Below, one piece after another: positions 4,037 through 11,350 of a stretch of DNA of 11,350 bases (position 1 is the stretch's first letter; each line of letters begins with the position of its first letter). Origin of the DNA: Methylococcaceae bacterium (GTDB lineage: Bacteria > Pseudomonadota > Gammaproteobacteria > Methylococcales > Methylomonadaceae); contig CANNLO010000137.1 in NCBI GenBank assembly GCA_947505055.1, positions 1 to 11,350 on the forward strand, written 5' to 3'. A program made the translations under genes and the position numbers. The notes under the pieces are model-generated. The model saw only the letters and a list, made by a program, of their open reading frames with translations, made no database searches and was not told the origin of the DNA.

Positions 4037-5278
4037 ATGCCGTTAAGACTACTTAAATTTGCACTCACTAAAGAGCACCCAGCACCACGCTTTTTTAAAG
4101 CGCATGAGACTCCAAAAAAGTCATATGACGTAGTGATTATCGGCGGCGGTGGACATGGCTTGGCTGCAGCTTATTATTTGGCCAAAGATCACGGTATTAC
4201 CAATGTTGCGGTGTTAGAAAAAGGCTATATAGGCGGAGGAAATACAGGCCGCAATACCACAATTGTCCGGTCAAATTATCTGACCCCTGAAGGCGTAAAT
4301 TTCTACGACGCTAGCGTTAAAATTTATGAAGGACTTTCAGAAGAGTTAGATTTAAATCTATTCTATTCAACGCGCGGCCATTTCACGCTTGCGCATACAG
4401 AGTCTGCAATGCGCACTATGCGATGGCGTGCTGAGGTGAATAAACATGTAGGCGTTGAAAGTCGCGTGGTTGGACCAGATGAAATTGCTAAAGCTTGCCC
4501 ACAGTTAGATTTAAGTTGCAGCGGACAAGCCCCAATTTTAGGCGCTCTTTTTCATGCACCAGGCTCTGTTGCACGCCATGATGGCGTTGCTTGGGGCTAC
4601 GCGCGCGGAGCGGATCGCTTAGGTACCGAGATTTTTCAAAGTACTGAGGTGTTAGGAATTGATGTTAAAAATGGCAAAGTTTGTGGGGTTAATACAAATA
4701 AGGGTTACATTGAAACTAAGCAGGTGCTATCTGCTGTAGCTGGATTTACACCACGCATCACCGAAATGGTCGACCTTGAAACGCCTATTGTTATTCATCC
4801 GCTGCAAGCATGTGTGACTGAGCCTGTGAAACCATTCCTTGATACGATTTTAGTGTCTGGTAGCTTGCATGTATATGTCAGTCAGTCTTCTCGTGGTGAG
4901 TTGGTGATGGGCTCGTCATTAGATCCATACGAAGTCCATTCTACACGCTCCACTTTAGATTTTGTTGAAGGACTTACTTCACACATGCTAGATATGTTTC
5001 CGTTTTTATCTAATGTAAAAGTAGTGCGTCAATGGGCCGGCATGGCCGATATGACGCCAGACTTTGCACCAATTATGGGTAAAACACCCATCGAAGGCTT
5101 TTATCTGGATGCAGGCTGGGGTACTTGGGGTTTTAAAGCCACCCCCATTAGTGGCAAGACTATGGCGCAAACCATTGCCAATGATAGTGAACCAGATTTA
5201 ATTCACTCATTCCGCCTATCACGTTTTGAAGATTACGAACTTACTGGGGAAAAAGGCGCAGCGTCTGTCGGTCATTAA
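4037..5278 (+). CDS. mgdA: N-methylglutamate dehydrogenase subunit A (SoxB-like flavoprotein), 413 aa
   Basis: This subunit oxidises the N-methyl group of N-methylglutamate, as the beta subunit of heterotetrameric sarcosine oxidase does for sarcosine. A DAO-type FAD domain is clear: VVIIGGGGHGLAAAYYLA at residues 32-49 with the GxGxxG at 36-41, then an acidic end of strand 2 at Glu61. Residues 171-190 (LFHAPGSVARHDGVAWGYAR) match the region where SoxB carries covalently bound FMN on a histidine near position 173; His173 is present here. The C-terminal GWGTWGFKATPISG (about 359-372) matches the FAD-binding end of the family. GGAG lies 7 bases before the ATG. It is the first gene of the operon mgdABCD-gmaS-mgsA. 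The context (gmaS and a GlxB-like amidotransferase) supports N-methylglutamate over sarcosine as substrate. Confidence 0.92.
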   Translation: MPLRLLKFALTKEHPAPRFFKAHETPKKSYDVVIIGGGGHGLAAAYYLAKDHGITNVAVLEKGYIGGGNTGRNTTIVRSNYLTPEGVNFYDASVKIYEGLSEELDLNLFYSTRGHFTLAHTESAMRTMRWRAEVNKHVGVESRVVGPDEIAKACPQLDLSCSGQAPILGALFHAPGSVARHDGVAWGYARGADRLGTEIFQSTEVLGIDVKNGKVCGVNTNKGYIETKQVLSAVAGFTPRITEMVDLETPIVIHPLQACVTEPVKPFLDTILVSGSLHVYVSQSSRGELVMGSSLDPYEVHSTRSTLDFVEGLTSHMLDMFPFLSNVKVVRQWAGMADMTPDFAPIMGKTPIEGFYLDAGWGTWGFKATPISGKTMAQTIANDSEPDLIHSFRLSRFEDYELTGEKGAASVGH

Positions 5279-5285
5279 TTGACCG
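5269..5285 (+). other. Small hairpin spanning the mgdA stop codon
   Basis: CGGTCA (5269-5274) and TGACCG (5280-5285) form a 6-bp stem with loop TTAAT that includes the TAA stop of mgdA. There is no T-run, so termination is not indicated. It could influence mRNA processing or the relative output of mgdA and mgdB. Confidence 0.3.
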
Positions 5286-5318
5286 TCAACACCTGATGAA
5301 TTATCAAAGGAATATGAA

Positions 5319-5603
5319 ATGAAATTACTCAATTGCCCCATGAATGGTACAAGACCACTGAGCGAGTTTATATTCGGTGGAGAGTATCGAGAAGCACCTA
5401 ATCAAGATACTTGTAGCGATTCAGAATGGGCCGCTTACGTGCACAACCGCTGCGGCGCACCTGGTGATAAAAAAGAATGGTGGTATCACTCCCCGAGCGG
5501 TACATGGTTTATTGCTGAACGCAATACGCTTAGCGATAAAGTGTCTCGCACTTATTTGTTAAGCAGTAGTAATGACAGCCAAGCGTTGGAGGCAAGGGAA
5601 TGA
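5319..5603 (+). CDS. mgdB: N-methylglutamate dehydrogenase subunit B (SoxD-like), 94 aa
   Basis: This is the small delta-type subunit of the four-subunit enzyme. The family signature is visible at the N-terminus (LNCPMNGTRPLSEFIFGGE, residues 4-22) and in EWWYHSPSGTWFIAERNT (53-70). In sarcosine oxidase the delta subunit binds zinc with a CPxCG pair plus a downstream His and Cys. Here the second cysteine is Asn9, and the Cys expected shortly after His57 is replaced by Ser/Gly, so the classical zinc site is incomplete. Cys32 and Cys45 are present but outside those motifs. AAAGGA lies 7 bases before the ATG. The stop overlaps the start of mgdC (ATGA), which suggests coupled translation and fixed stoichiometry. 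Confidence 0.9.
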   Translation: MKLLNCPMNGTRPLSEFIFGGEYREAPNQDTCSDSEWAAYVHNRCGAPGDKKEWWYHSPSGTWFIAERNTLSDKVSRTYLLSSSNDSQALEARE

Positions 5604-8497
5604 TTTTGCGCATAGCGAAACAAACGGGCGAATGGATTAACCGTAATAAAACAATCAACTTCATGTTTGAAGGTGAATCATTTACCGCTTTTGAAGGTGA
5701 CACAATCAGTAGTGCATTATGGGCAGCGGGGCAAAAAGTCTTAGGTCGTAGCTTTAAATATCATCGTCCACGTGGCGTATTGAGTCTTGCAAATCATGAT
5801 GTGAATGTGTTAGTGACCGATGGTATTGATACCAATATTCGTGCCGATGTCGTTGAGGTGCAAGACGGCATGGTGCTGACTGTTGTAAATACCATTGGTG
5901 GCGTTAAAAAAGATAAGAATAGTTATATTGATTCCATTTCACCATTATTGCCAGTTGGTTTTTACTATAAAGCATTTCATACACCCCGTCGTTTATTTCC
6001 ATTTTGGGAAAACATAATACGTAAAGCTACTGGCTTGGGCATTGTGAACTTTAACTACCCACGCATACTTAAACGTAAATTGCATTCATATTGCGATTTA
6101 CTGGTGATTGGCGCAGGCCCATCTGGCCTGAGTGCCGCATATGAGGCCGCTCAAGCTGGTTTAGAAGTAACAATTGTGGACGAAAATAGCCGGGCAGGGG
6201 GTAGCTTAGGCTATGACCGTGCCGGCGATGCCTCGACTTTAAAGCAGTTGGAAGATTTGCTAAGTAAAGTTGCAAGCCAGAAAAACATCACCTTGCACAC
6301 AGGAACTTATGCCGCTGGATACTATCCAGATCATTTGATTCCTATCGTTTCAGCTAATGGTATAACTAAAGTACGTGCTAAATCTGTGATTGTTGCTAGC
6401 GGTGCATTTGAGCAACCGCCAGTATTTAGATACAACGATTTGCCAGGGGTCATGTTAGGTTCTGCTGTACAGCGTTTAATTTATCGTTATGGAGTTAAAC
6501 CATTTAATAATGGCGTCGTGGTAACTGCCAATGATTATGGTTATCGCGTTGCATTTGATTTGTTAGAAGCAGGCACAAAAGTAGTGGGGGTGGTTGATTT
6601 ACGTGCAGGGGAAAATGGTGGTGTATACGCTAAAGACCTTGCTCGACGTGGTGTTAAGATTTACGCAGGGCATTGTGTATATGAAGCCTTAGCCTCATCT
6701 GACAAATCTAGCGTGTGTGGTGCAGTGATTTGTGCTTACGATGCTCAAGAAAATATAGCGCGTACTGATAATAAATTCACCCTTAAGTGTGACGGTATTG
6801 CTATGAGTGCCGGATGGGCACCCGCAGGTGCTTTACTTTATCAGGCGGGTACTGCGATGCAGTTCGATAATGCAGTGCAACAGTTTGTACCAAGCCGTTT
6901 ACCTGAAGGAATTTTTGCGGCAGGTAAAGTCAACGGCATATTTGACCTTAATCAGCGTATTAAAGATGGCACACGCGCTGCGCATGAAGCCATGCGCTAT
7001 TTAGGTATGGATGCACCACAAACCGCCATTGAAAAACATGTAGGAGCTTCTCCAAGCCATGCATACCCAATGGTACCGCATGAAAAAGGGAAGAATTTTG
7101 TAGATTTTGACGAAGATATTCAGATTAAAGACTTTGTAAATGCGGCCAAAGAAGGCTTTGATAATATTGAGCTTATGAAGCGCTTCACCACGGTAGGTAT
7201 GGGGCCTAGCCAAGGCAAGCATTCCAATATGAATGCAATTCGTATCTTGGCAAAGATACGTGGTTTACCCGTAGAGAAAATTGGTACTACAACTTCAAGG
7301 CCCTTCTTTCATCCAACACCTATTGGACATTTAGCTGGTCGCGGCTTTCATTCGCATAGACTAACCTCGCTGCATGATTGGCATCAAACTAATGGTGCTG
7401 TTTTTACAGATATTGGTGCATGGAAAAGAGCCGCATATTATCCATCATCCGGTCAATCCAAAGAAGATGCAATTCAAGTAGAGGCGAGGGCCGTGCGTAA
7501 AACCGCCGGTATTATCGATAGCAGCTCCTTCGGCAAAATTGAAATTCATGGGCCAGATGCTGCTGAGTTTCTAGAGCGTTTTTTCACAGGGGTATATAGG
7601 ACCCAAAAAGTAGGCGCATGTAGATATTTAATGCTGTTAGATGAATCTGGGGTGGTTGTGGATGACGGCATTGCAAGCCGCCTAGCTGAAGATTTATTTT
7701 ATCTTTCAGTTGGCACATCTAATGCGGCGGCAGTGTATCGAGAAATGCAACGCTATCAACAAATGTGGCAACTTAATTTAGGTTTAGTTAATGTCACAGG
7801 GGCGTTCGGTGCAATAGGTATAGCAGGGCCAGCTGCGCGTGAGATATTGGCTGCGCTTACTGACCTTAATTTATCTTATGAATCGTTCCCAATGAGCAGT
7901 GTACGTGAAGGCATAGTTGCAGGGGTAAGCGCAAGAGTAATCCGCGTATCTTTTGTTTCTGATATGGCATATGAACTGCATGTTCCTATGGCGCAAGCGC
8001 CGCATGTTTGGCATGCGCTGATGATGGTTGGCCAAAAAAATAACTTACGTCCATTTGGCAGTGACACCCAACGTTTATTGCGTTTAGAAATGGGTAATCA
8101 TATGCCTGGTGTTGATACAGACGGCCTGACGAATCCATTTGAAATAGGTGCAGATCGGTCGATAAGAATGGATAAAACTTATTTTATCGGGCAAAGAAGT
8201 TTATCAATTCTGGCAAAACGACCATTAAGAAAACAATTAGTACCATTTGTATTGGCCGATGATTTCAAAGGTGAAATGCCGATGGACTGCAATCTGGTCA
8301 TCGATGGACGAGATATTCTTGGTCGGGTGACGAGTATCAGTTACAGCAAGTTCATCGGCCGCTGCATAGGATTTGCCTATGTTACACCAGCTAAAAAAGC
8401 AATCGGCTCAGAATTTAAGATACGTACTGATAACGGCTCATTGGTGAGTGCTACTGTTGTGAAAACGCCATTTTTAAAAAGTCAAAAGGAAGCCTGA
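5600..8497 (+). CDS. mgdC: N-methylglutamate dehydrogenase subunit C (SoxA-like), 965 aa
   Basis: This is the large alpha-type subunit. Domains in order: an N-terminal ferredoxin-like domain (about residues 15-100) with the family's SFKYHRPRGVLS at 51-62 but no iron-sulfur cysteine set; a dinucleotide-binding domain starting at LLVIGAGPSGLSAAYEAA (167-184, GxGxxG at 171-176) and ending its second strand at Asp194-Glu195; a second nucleotide-binding half (about 270-470); and a C-terminal GcvT-like folate-binding domain (about 605-955) starting near DIGAWKRAAYYP. In sarcosine oxidase this subunit binds NAD and the folate domain takes up the one-carbon unit. Length is typical. It starts in an ATGA overlap with mgdB and ends one base before mgdD. 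Whether tetrahydrofolate is used in this enzyme or free formaldehyde is released cannot be told from the sequence. Confidence 0.93.
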   Translation: MILRIAKQTGEWINRNKTINFMFEGESFTAFEGDTISSALWAAGQKVLGRSFKYHRPRGVLSLANHDVNVLVTDGIDTNIRADVVEVQDGMVLTVVNTIGGVKKDKNSYIDSISPLLPVGFYYKAFHTPRRLFPFWENIIRKATGLGIVNFNYPRILKRKLHSYCDLLVIGAGPSGLSAAYEAAQAGLEVTIVDENSRAGGSLGYDRAGDASTLKQLEDLLSKVASQKNITLHTGTYAAGYYPDHLIPIVSANGITKVRAKSVIVASGAFEQPPVFRYNDLPGVMLGSAVQRLIYRYGVKPFNNGVVVTANDYGYRVAFDLLEAGTKVVGVVDLRAGENGGVYAKDLARRGVKIYAGHCVYEALASSDKSSVCGAVICAYDAQENIARTDNKFTLKCDGIAMSAGWAPAGALLYQAGTAMQFDNAVQQFVPSRLPEGIFAAGKVNGIFDLNQRIKDGTRAAHEAMRYLGMDAPQTAIEKHVGASPSHAYPMVPHEKGKNFVDFDEDIQIKDFVNAAKEGFDNIELMKRFTTVGMGPSQGKHSNMNAIRILAKIRGLPVEKIGTTTSRPFFHPTPIGHLAGRGFHSHRLTSLHDWHQTNGAVFTDIGAWKRAAYYPSSGQSKEDAIQVEARAVRKTAGIIDSSSFGKIEIHGPDAAEFLERFFTGVYRTQKVGACRYLMLLDESGVVVDDGIASRLAEDLFYLSVGTSNAAAVYREMQRYQQMWQLNLGLVNVTGAFGAIGIAGPAAREILAALTDLNLSYESFPMSSVREGIVAGVSARVIRVSFVSDMAYELHVPMAQAPHVWHALMMVGQKNNLRPFGSDTQRLLRLEMGNHMPGVDTDGLTNPFEIGADRSIRMDKTYFIGQRSLSILAKRPLRKQLVPFVLADDFKGEMPMDCNLVIDGRDILGRVTSISYSKFIGRCIGFAYVTPAKKAIGSEFKIRTDNGSLVSATVVKTPFLKSQKEA

Positions 8498-8498
8498 A

Positions 8499-9188
8499 AT
8501 GCAACAGTTTGATGTCAAAAAAATAGTCCAGATCTCACCTGCAGTTCATGCTCAATCTAAGGAAGTTACCAAATGGGATTTTGTGAATGGCATGAAAATA
8601 GCCGTTGAATTTGAGGGTGCTGATATTGAAAAAGCTAGGGGAAAAATCTTAGGCGTTACTGATGTTAGTTGTTTAGATCGTTATGGTGTAAAAGGCCCAC
8701 AGGCTGCGCAATGGCTTGCTGAAAAGGAAATTGCAATTCCGGCCAACTCAAATAGTTGGACGCTCTGCGATCAAAAAACATTGGTGATGCGACTAGGCTC
8801 GAGTGAGTTTTTTCTTGAAGATCAATTGGGTGGCAATGTTTGTAAGAAGCTGGCACTAGATACCCTGCGAGTGACTGCTGTTTATAAAGTGCCACGTGCC
8901 GATGCGTCATTCATTCTAAGTGGCAGTGAAGTGCTTAATTTATTTTCTGAATTATGTGAACTCGATTTAAGTGAAAAATCCTTATCGGCTAAAGATGTAG
9001 TGATGACGCAAGTAGCTGGCGTTTCAGCCACCATTTTGCGTCAAATCGTAAATGGTAAACAGGTTTATCGTGTTTGGTGTGATGGTACTTATGGGGCATA
9101 CATGTGGGATGTTTTATTGAATGTTGCATTGGATTTGGGTGGTGGCGCAGTAGGGCTTGCTCAGTATAAAAATACTGAAAAGCATTGA
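8499..9188 (+). CDS. mgdD: N-methylglutamate dehydrogenase subunit D (SoxG-like), 229 aa
   Basis: This is the gamma-type subunit, distantly related to the GcvT fold. It is recognised mainly from its place after mgdC and from a weak match to SoxG: the ILGVTDVSCLDRYGVKGPQA region (about 47-66), a central VPRADASFILSG stretch (about 130-141), and a C-terminal VWCDGTYGAYMWDVLL (about 192-207). It is thought to form part of the channel and folate chamber with the alpha subunit. AAAAGGA precedes the ATG at good spacing, and only one base separates it from the mgdC stop. It is followed by a 62-base gap before gmaS, the longest gap within the operon. Confidence 0.85.
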   Translation: MQQFDVKKIVQISPAVHAQSKEVTKWDFVNGMKIAVEFEGADIEKARGKILGVTDVSCLDRYGVKGPQAAQWLAEKEIAIPANSNSWTLCDQKTLVMRLGSSEFFLEDQLGGNVCKKLALDTLRVTAVYKVPRADASFILSGSEVLNLFSELCELDLSEKSLSAKDVVMTQVAGVSATILRQIVNGKQVYRVWCDGTYGAYMWDVLLNVALDLGGGAVGLAQYKNTEKH

Positions 9189-9250
9189 TAAATTGTTGGA
9201 GATGGCGGAATTCAAGTATGCAAATACATTGTATTTTCAAGGGGAAGTAA

Positions 9251-10585
9251 ATGAAAACGTTAGATGAAGCAAAAAAGTTTCTAAAAGACAATAACGTTAA
9301 ATACGTTTTGGCTCAGTTTGTCGATATTCATGGTGTTGCCAAAGTAAAGTCAGTTCCTGCTGCACACATCGGCAGCATTCTTAAAGGTGGGGCTGGTTTC
9401 GCTGGTGGAGCTATTTGGGGTATGGGTATTGCTCCAAATGGTCCGGATTACATGGCAGTTGGAGATTTATCGACCTTAACATTGATTCCCTGGCAACCTG
9501 GTTATGCGCGCATTGTCTGTGATGGTCACGTCAATGACAAGCCTTATGATCATGATTCTCGTGTAGTACTCAAATCACAAACAGATCGTCTTGCTAAAAA
9601 TGGTTGGATTCTCTACACAGGATTAGAGCCTGAATTTTCTTTACTGCGTAAAGATGAAAAAGGTGCTATTCACCCCTATGATGAAACTGACATCCTACAA
9701 AAACCTTGTTATGACTACAAGGGTATGACAAAGCAATCGGCATTTTTAGAGCGATTAACAGAGACATTAATTGCAGCAGGTTTAGATATTTATCAAATTG
9801 ATCATGAGGATGCAAATGGCCAATTTGAAATTAATTACACTTATGCCGATTGTTTAAAAAGTGCTGATGATTACCTGATGTTTAAGATGGCCGCTAGTCA
9901 TATTGCAAATGAATTGGGTATGATTTGTTCGTTCATGCCTAAGCCTTTTGGTAACCGTCCAGGTAACGGCATGCACATGCACATGTCGATTGGAGACGGC
10001 AAGAAAAGTTTATTCCAAGACGATAGCGATATCACAGGACATGGATTATCAAAACTAGCCTACCACTTTATGGGTGGCATTCTTGCCCATACCCCAGCAA
10101 TTACGGCATTGGCCTGTCCAACAATTAATTCATATAAACGCTTAGTGGTCAGTCAATCCCTTACTGGCTCAACTTGGGCGCCAGCATACATTTCGTATGG
10201 CAATAACAATCGCTCAACGTTGGTAAGAATTCCATACGGGCGTTTAGAGCTTCGCTTACCAGATGGTAGCTGCAACCCATATTTGACGACTGCTGCTGTT
10301 ATTGCTGCAGGTCTTGATGGCGTTAAACGCGAACTACACCCAGGAGCAGGCCATTCTATTAACTTGTATGACCTATCGCCTGCAGAAATGCGTGAGAAAG
10401 GTATTGGCATACTACCGCAAAGCTTGAGCGAAGCAATAGATCAATTTGAATCTGATAAGGTCATTCGCGATGCTTTAGGCGACTCACTATCAGAAGAATT
10501 TATAAAGATTAAACGTGCGGAATCAATGGAGTATCAGCGACATGTCTCTGATTGGGAAATAAACCGTTACGTAGATTTTTTCTAG
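9251..10585 (+). CDS. gmaS: Gamma-glutamylmethylamide synthetase (glutamine-synthetase family), 444 aa
   Basis: It ligates methylamine to the gamma-carboxyl of glutamate using ATP, the entry step of the NMG pathway. The glutamine synthetase fold is clear: a beta-grasp N-terminal domain (about 1-105) and a catalytic domain with GLEPEF (124-129, metal-binding Glu126 and Glu128), [12 protein letters not shown] (184-195), GNGMHMHMS (238-246), NSYKRL (293-298) and the substrate-binding [14 protein letters not shown] (331-344). The C-terminal adenylylation-type tail of GlnA is not evident, in keeping with GmaS/type III-like members. GGGGA sits 6 bases before the ATG. Being encoded with mgd and mgs genes separates it from true GlnA and from PuuA. 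Confidence 0.93.
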   Translation: MKTLDEAKKFLKDNNVKYVLAQFVDIHGVAKVKSVPAAHIGSILKGGAGFAGGAIWGMGIAPNGPDYMAVGDLSTLTLIPWQPGYARIVCDGHVNDKPYDHDSRVVLKSQTDRLAKNGWILYTGLEPEFSLLRKDEKGAIHPYDETDILQKPCYDYKGMTKQSAFLERLTETLIAAGLDIYQIDHEDANGQFEINYTYADCLKSADDYLMFKMAASHIANELGMICSFMPKPFGNRPGNGMHMHMSIGDGKKSLFQDDSDITGHGLSKLAYHFMGGILAHTPAITALACPTINSYKRLVVSQSLTGSTWAPAYISYGNNNRSTLVRIPYGRLELRLPDGSCNPYLTTAAVIAAGLDGVKRELHPGAGHSINLYDLSPAEMREKGIGILPQSLSEAIDQFESDKVIRDALGDSLSEEFIKIKRAESMEYQRHVSDWEINRYVDFF

Positions 10586-10632
10586 ATTGAATTTAAAAAA
10601 CCATTATTTATGATATTTGTGAGGAGAAAAGT

Positions 10633-11350
10633 ATGTGTGGAATTGTAGGATTATTAGTTAGAAACCCAAAAATGCGTGACTCAATTGGCGAGCTCATGCT
10701 ACCGATGTTAATTGGCATGACCGAGCGCGGCCCTGATTCTGCTGGAATGGCGATGTTTACGGCGCCAGTAGCTGCAGATGCTAGAAAATTTAGCCTTTAT
10801 TCAGGCATATCAGATTTTAATTGGACGAAATTAGGCCATGATTTTGAAAAACATCTAAGCATTAAGGCATCAATAGCCCCCAAAGCGAATCATGCAGTAA
10901 TGACAACGACACTAGAACCAGCGACAGTGAAAATATGGTTGAAAGAACATTACCCACAATTACATCTGCTATCTGTTGGGCAGTTGATGGATATCTATAA
11001 AGACATCGGTACACCTGCTCAAGTAGCAGATCGTTATGATTTCAAAAACTTTAAGGGTACTCACTTAGTTGGGCATACCCGTATGGCGACAGAATCAGCA
11101 GTTACTCCTGCGCATGCACATCCATTCACGGCAGGGGAAGACTGGTGTTTAGTACATAACGGATCATTATCAAACGCCAACAGTCTGCGCCGTAAGTTGC
11201 AACATGAAGGCATAGAATTTGAAACAGATAATGATACAGAAGCTGCTTGCCGTTTTTTACAATGGCGTATGCGTGAGGGCGATGATCTTGAAACAGCTTT
11301 AAATCAAGGCTTCGAAGAATTAGATGGTTTTTACACCTTGTTAATGGGCA
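10633..11350 (+). CDS. mgsA: N-methylglutamate synthase subunit A, class II glutamine amidotransferase domain (partial, 3' end outside window)
   Basis: The frame is open from ATG at 10633 to the window end (239 codons). The protein begins MCGIVGLL, with Cys2 as the N-terminal nucleophile of class II (Ntn) amidotransferases after Met removal. Further hallmarks are TERGPDSAGMAMF (about 30-42), GHTRMATESAVTPAHAHPF (about 145-163), VHNGSLSN (about 171-178) and the D-N-DTEA segment near 195. This matches GlxB/MgsA-type stand-alone glutaminase subunits that feed the MgsBC glutamate-synthase-like subunits. GAGGAGA lies 5-6 bases upstream of the ATG. It is 47 bases after gmaS in the same direction. 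mgsB and mgsC are expected just beyond the window but cannot be seen. Confidence 0.9.
   Translation, partial: MCGIVGLLVRNPKMRDSIGELMLPMLIGMTERGPDSAGMAMFTAPVAADARKFSLYSGISDFNWTKLGHDFEKHLSIKASIAPKANHAVMTTTLEPATVKIWLKEHYPQLHLLSVGQLMDIYKDIGTPAQVADRYDFKNFKGTHLVGHTRMATESAVTPAHAHPFTAGEDWCLVHNGSLSNANSLRRKLQHEGIEFETDNDTEAACRFLQWRMREGDDLETALNQGFEELDGFYTLLMG

Noticed and set aside
7001..7222. Minus-strand frames inside mgdC and other long genes
   Set aside because: They lie opposite strongly supported coding sequence, lack ribosome binding sites and show no recognisable domain.
9222..9236. AAATAC-ATT-GTATTT inverted repeat before gmaS as an internal terminator or promoter element
   Set aside because: The six-base A/T-rich arms are expected often in this composition, and the operon context argues for read-through.
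9202..9267. Short frame from ATG at 9202 in the mgdD-gmaS gap as a leader peptide
   Set aside because: The GGAG touches the ATG with no spacing, and the frame simply runs into the gmaS start out of frame. It contains a chance match to a protease-like site, which is not meaningful.
1..11350. CRISPR array, tRNA, rRNA, insertion sequence or phage gene
   Set aside because: No regularly spaced repeats, no cloverleaf-like sequence, no transposase or integrase motif and no phage protein were seen on either strand.

Overview
The window reads as a chromosomal stretch of an AT-rich methylotrophic bacterium, most likely a betaproteobacterium of the Methylophilaceae (Methylotenera/Methylovorus type). 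The basis is protein content: a nearly complete N-methylglutamate (NMG) pathway for methylamine oxidation together with a formaldehyde-activating-enzyme (Fae) homologue. The taxonomic call is inference from gene content and was not checked by any search.

Layout. (1) Bases 1-210: a 66-residue unrecognised protein on the minus strand, whose stop is followed at once by a strong ribosome binding site for another minus-strand gene outside the window. (2) Bases 211-623: no convincing gene, but three tandem hairpins (242-328), a GC-rich, potentially structured island (356-440), an A/T tract and a promoter. (3) Bases 624-977: an EutQ-like cupin on the plus strand, followed by two hairpins in the convergent gap. 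(4) Bases 1048-2135: a minus-strand pair, an XRE-cupin regulator and a GNAT acetyltransferase, coupled by an ATGA overlap. (5) Bases 2393-2941: a divergent Fae-family gene that appears to lack the catalytic histidine. (6) Bases 2938-3753: a minus-strand N-formylglutamate amidohydrolase-family gene, convergent with the Fae homologue and sharing stop-codon bases. (7) Bases 4037-11350: the plus-strand operon mgdA-mgdB-mgdC-mgdD-gmaS-mgsA, with mgsA running off the end of the window.

How the genes work together. GmaS ligates methylamine to glutamate to give gamma-glutamylmethylamide. The Mgs complex, of which only the glutaminase-type subunit MgsA is visible, makes N-methylglutamate. The four-subunit MgdABCD, a relative of heterotetrameric sarcosine oxidase, oxidises N-methylglutamate to glutamate plus a formaldehyde-level one-carbon unit. 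The genes upstream look like an accessory layer. The Fae homologue may sense or carry formaldehyde or its pterin adduct. The deformylase-family enzyme could recover glutamate from N-formylglutamate. The XRE-cupin protein is placed like PuuR, which controls the gamma-glutamylated putrescine pathway, and may respond to a gamma-glutamyl amine or to N-methylglutamate. The cupin and Fae-homologue genes share both a promoter layout and a translation-initiation layout, which suggests co-regulation. Functions given to the accessory genes are inference.
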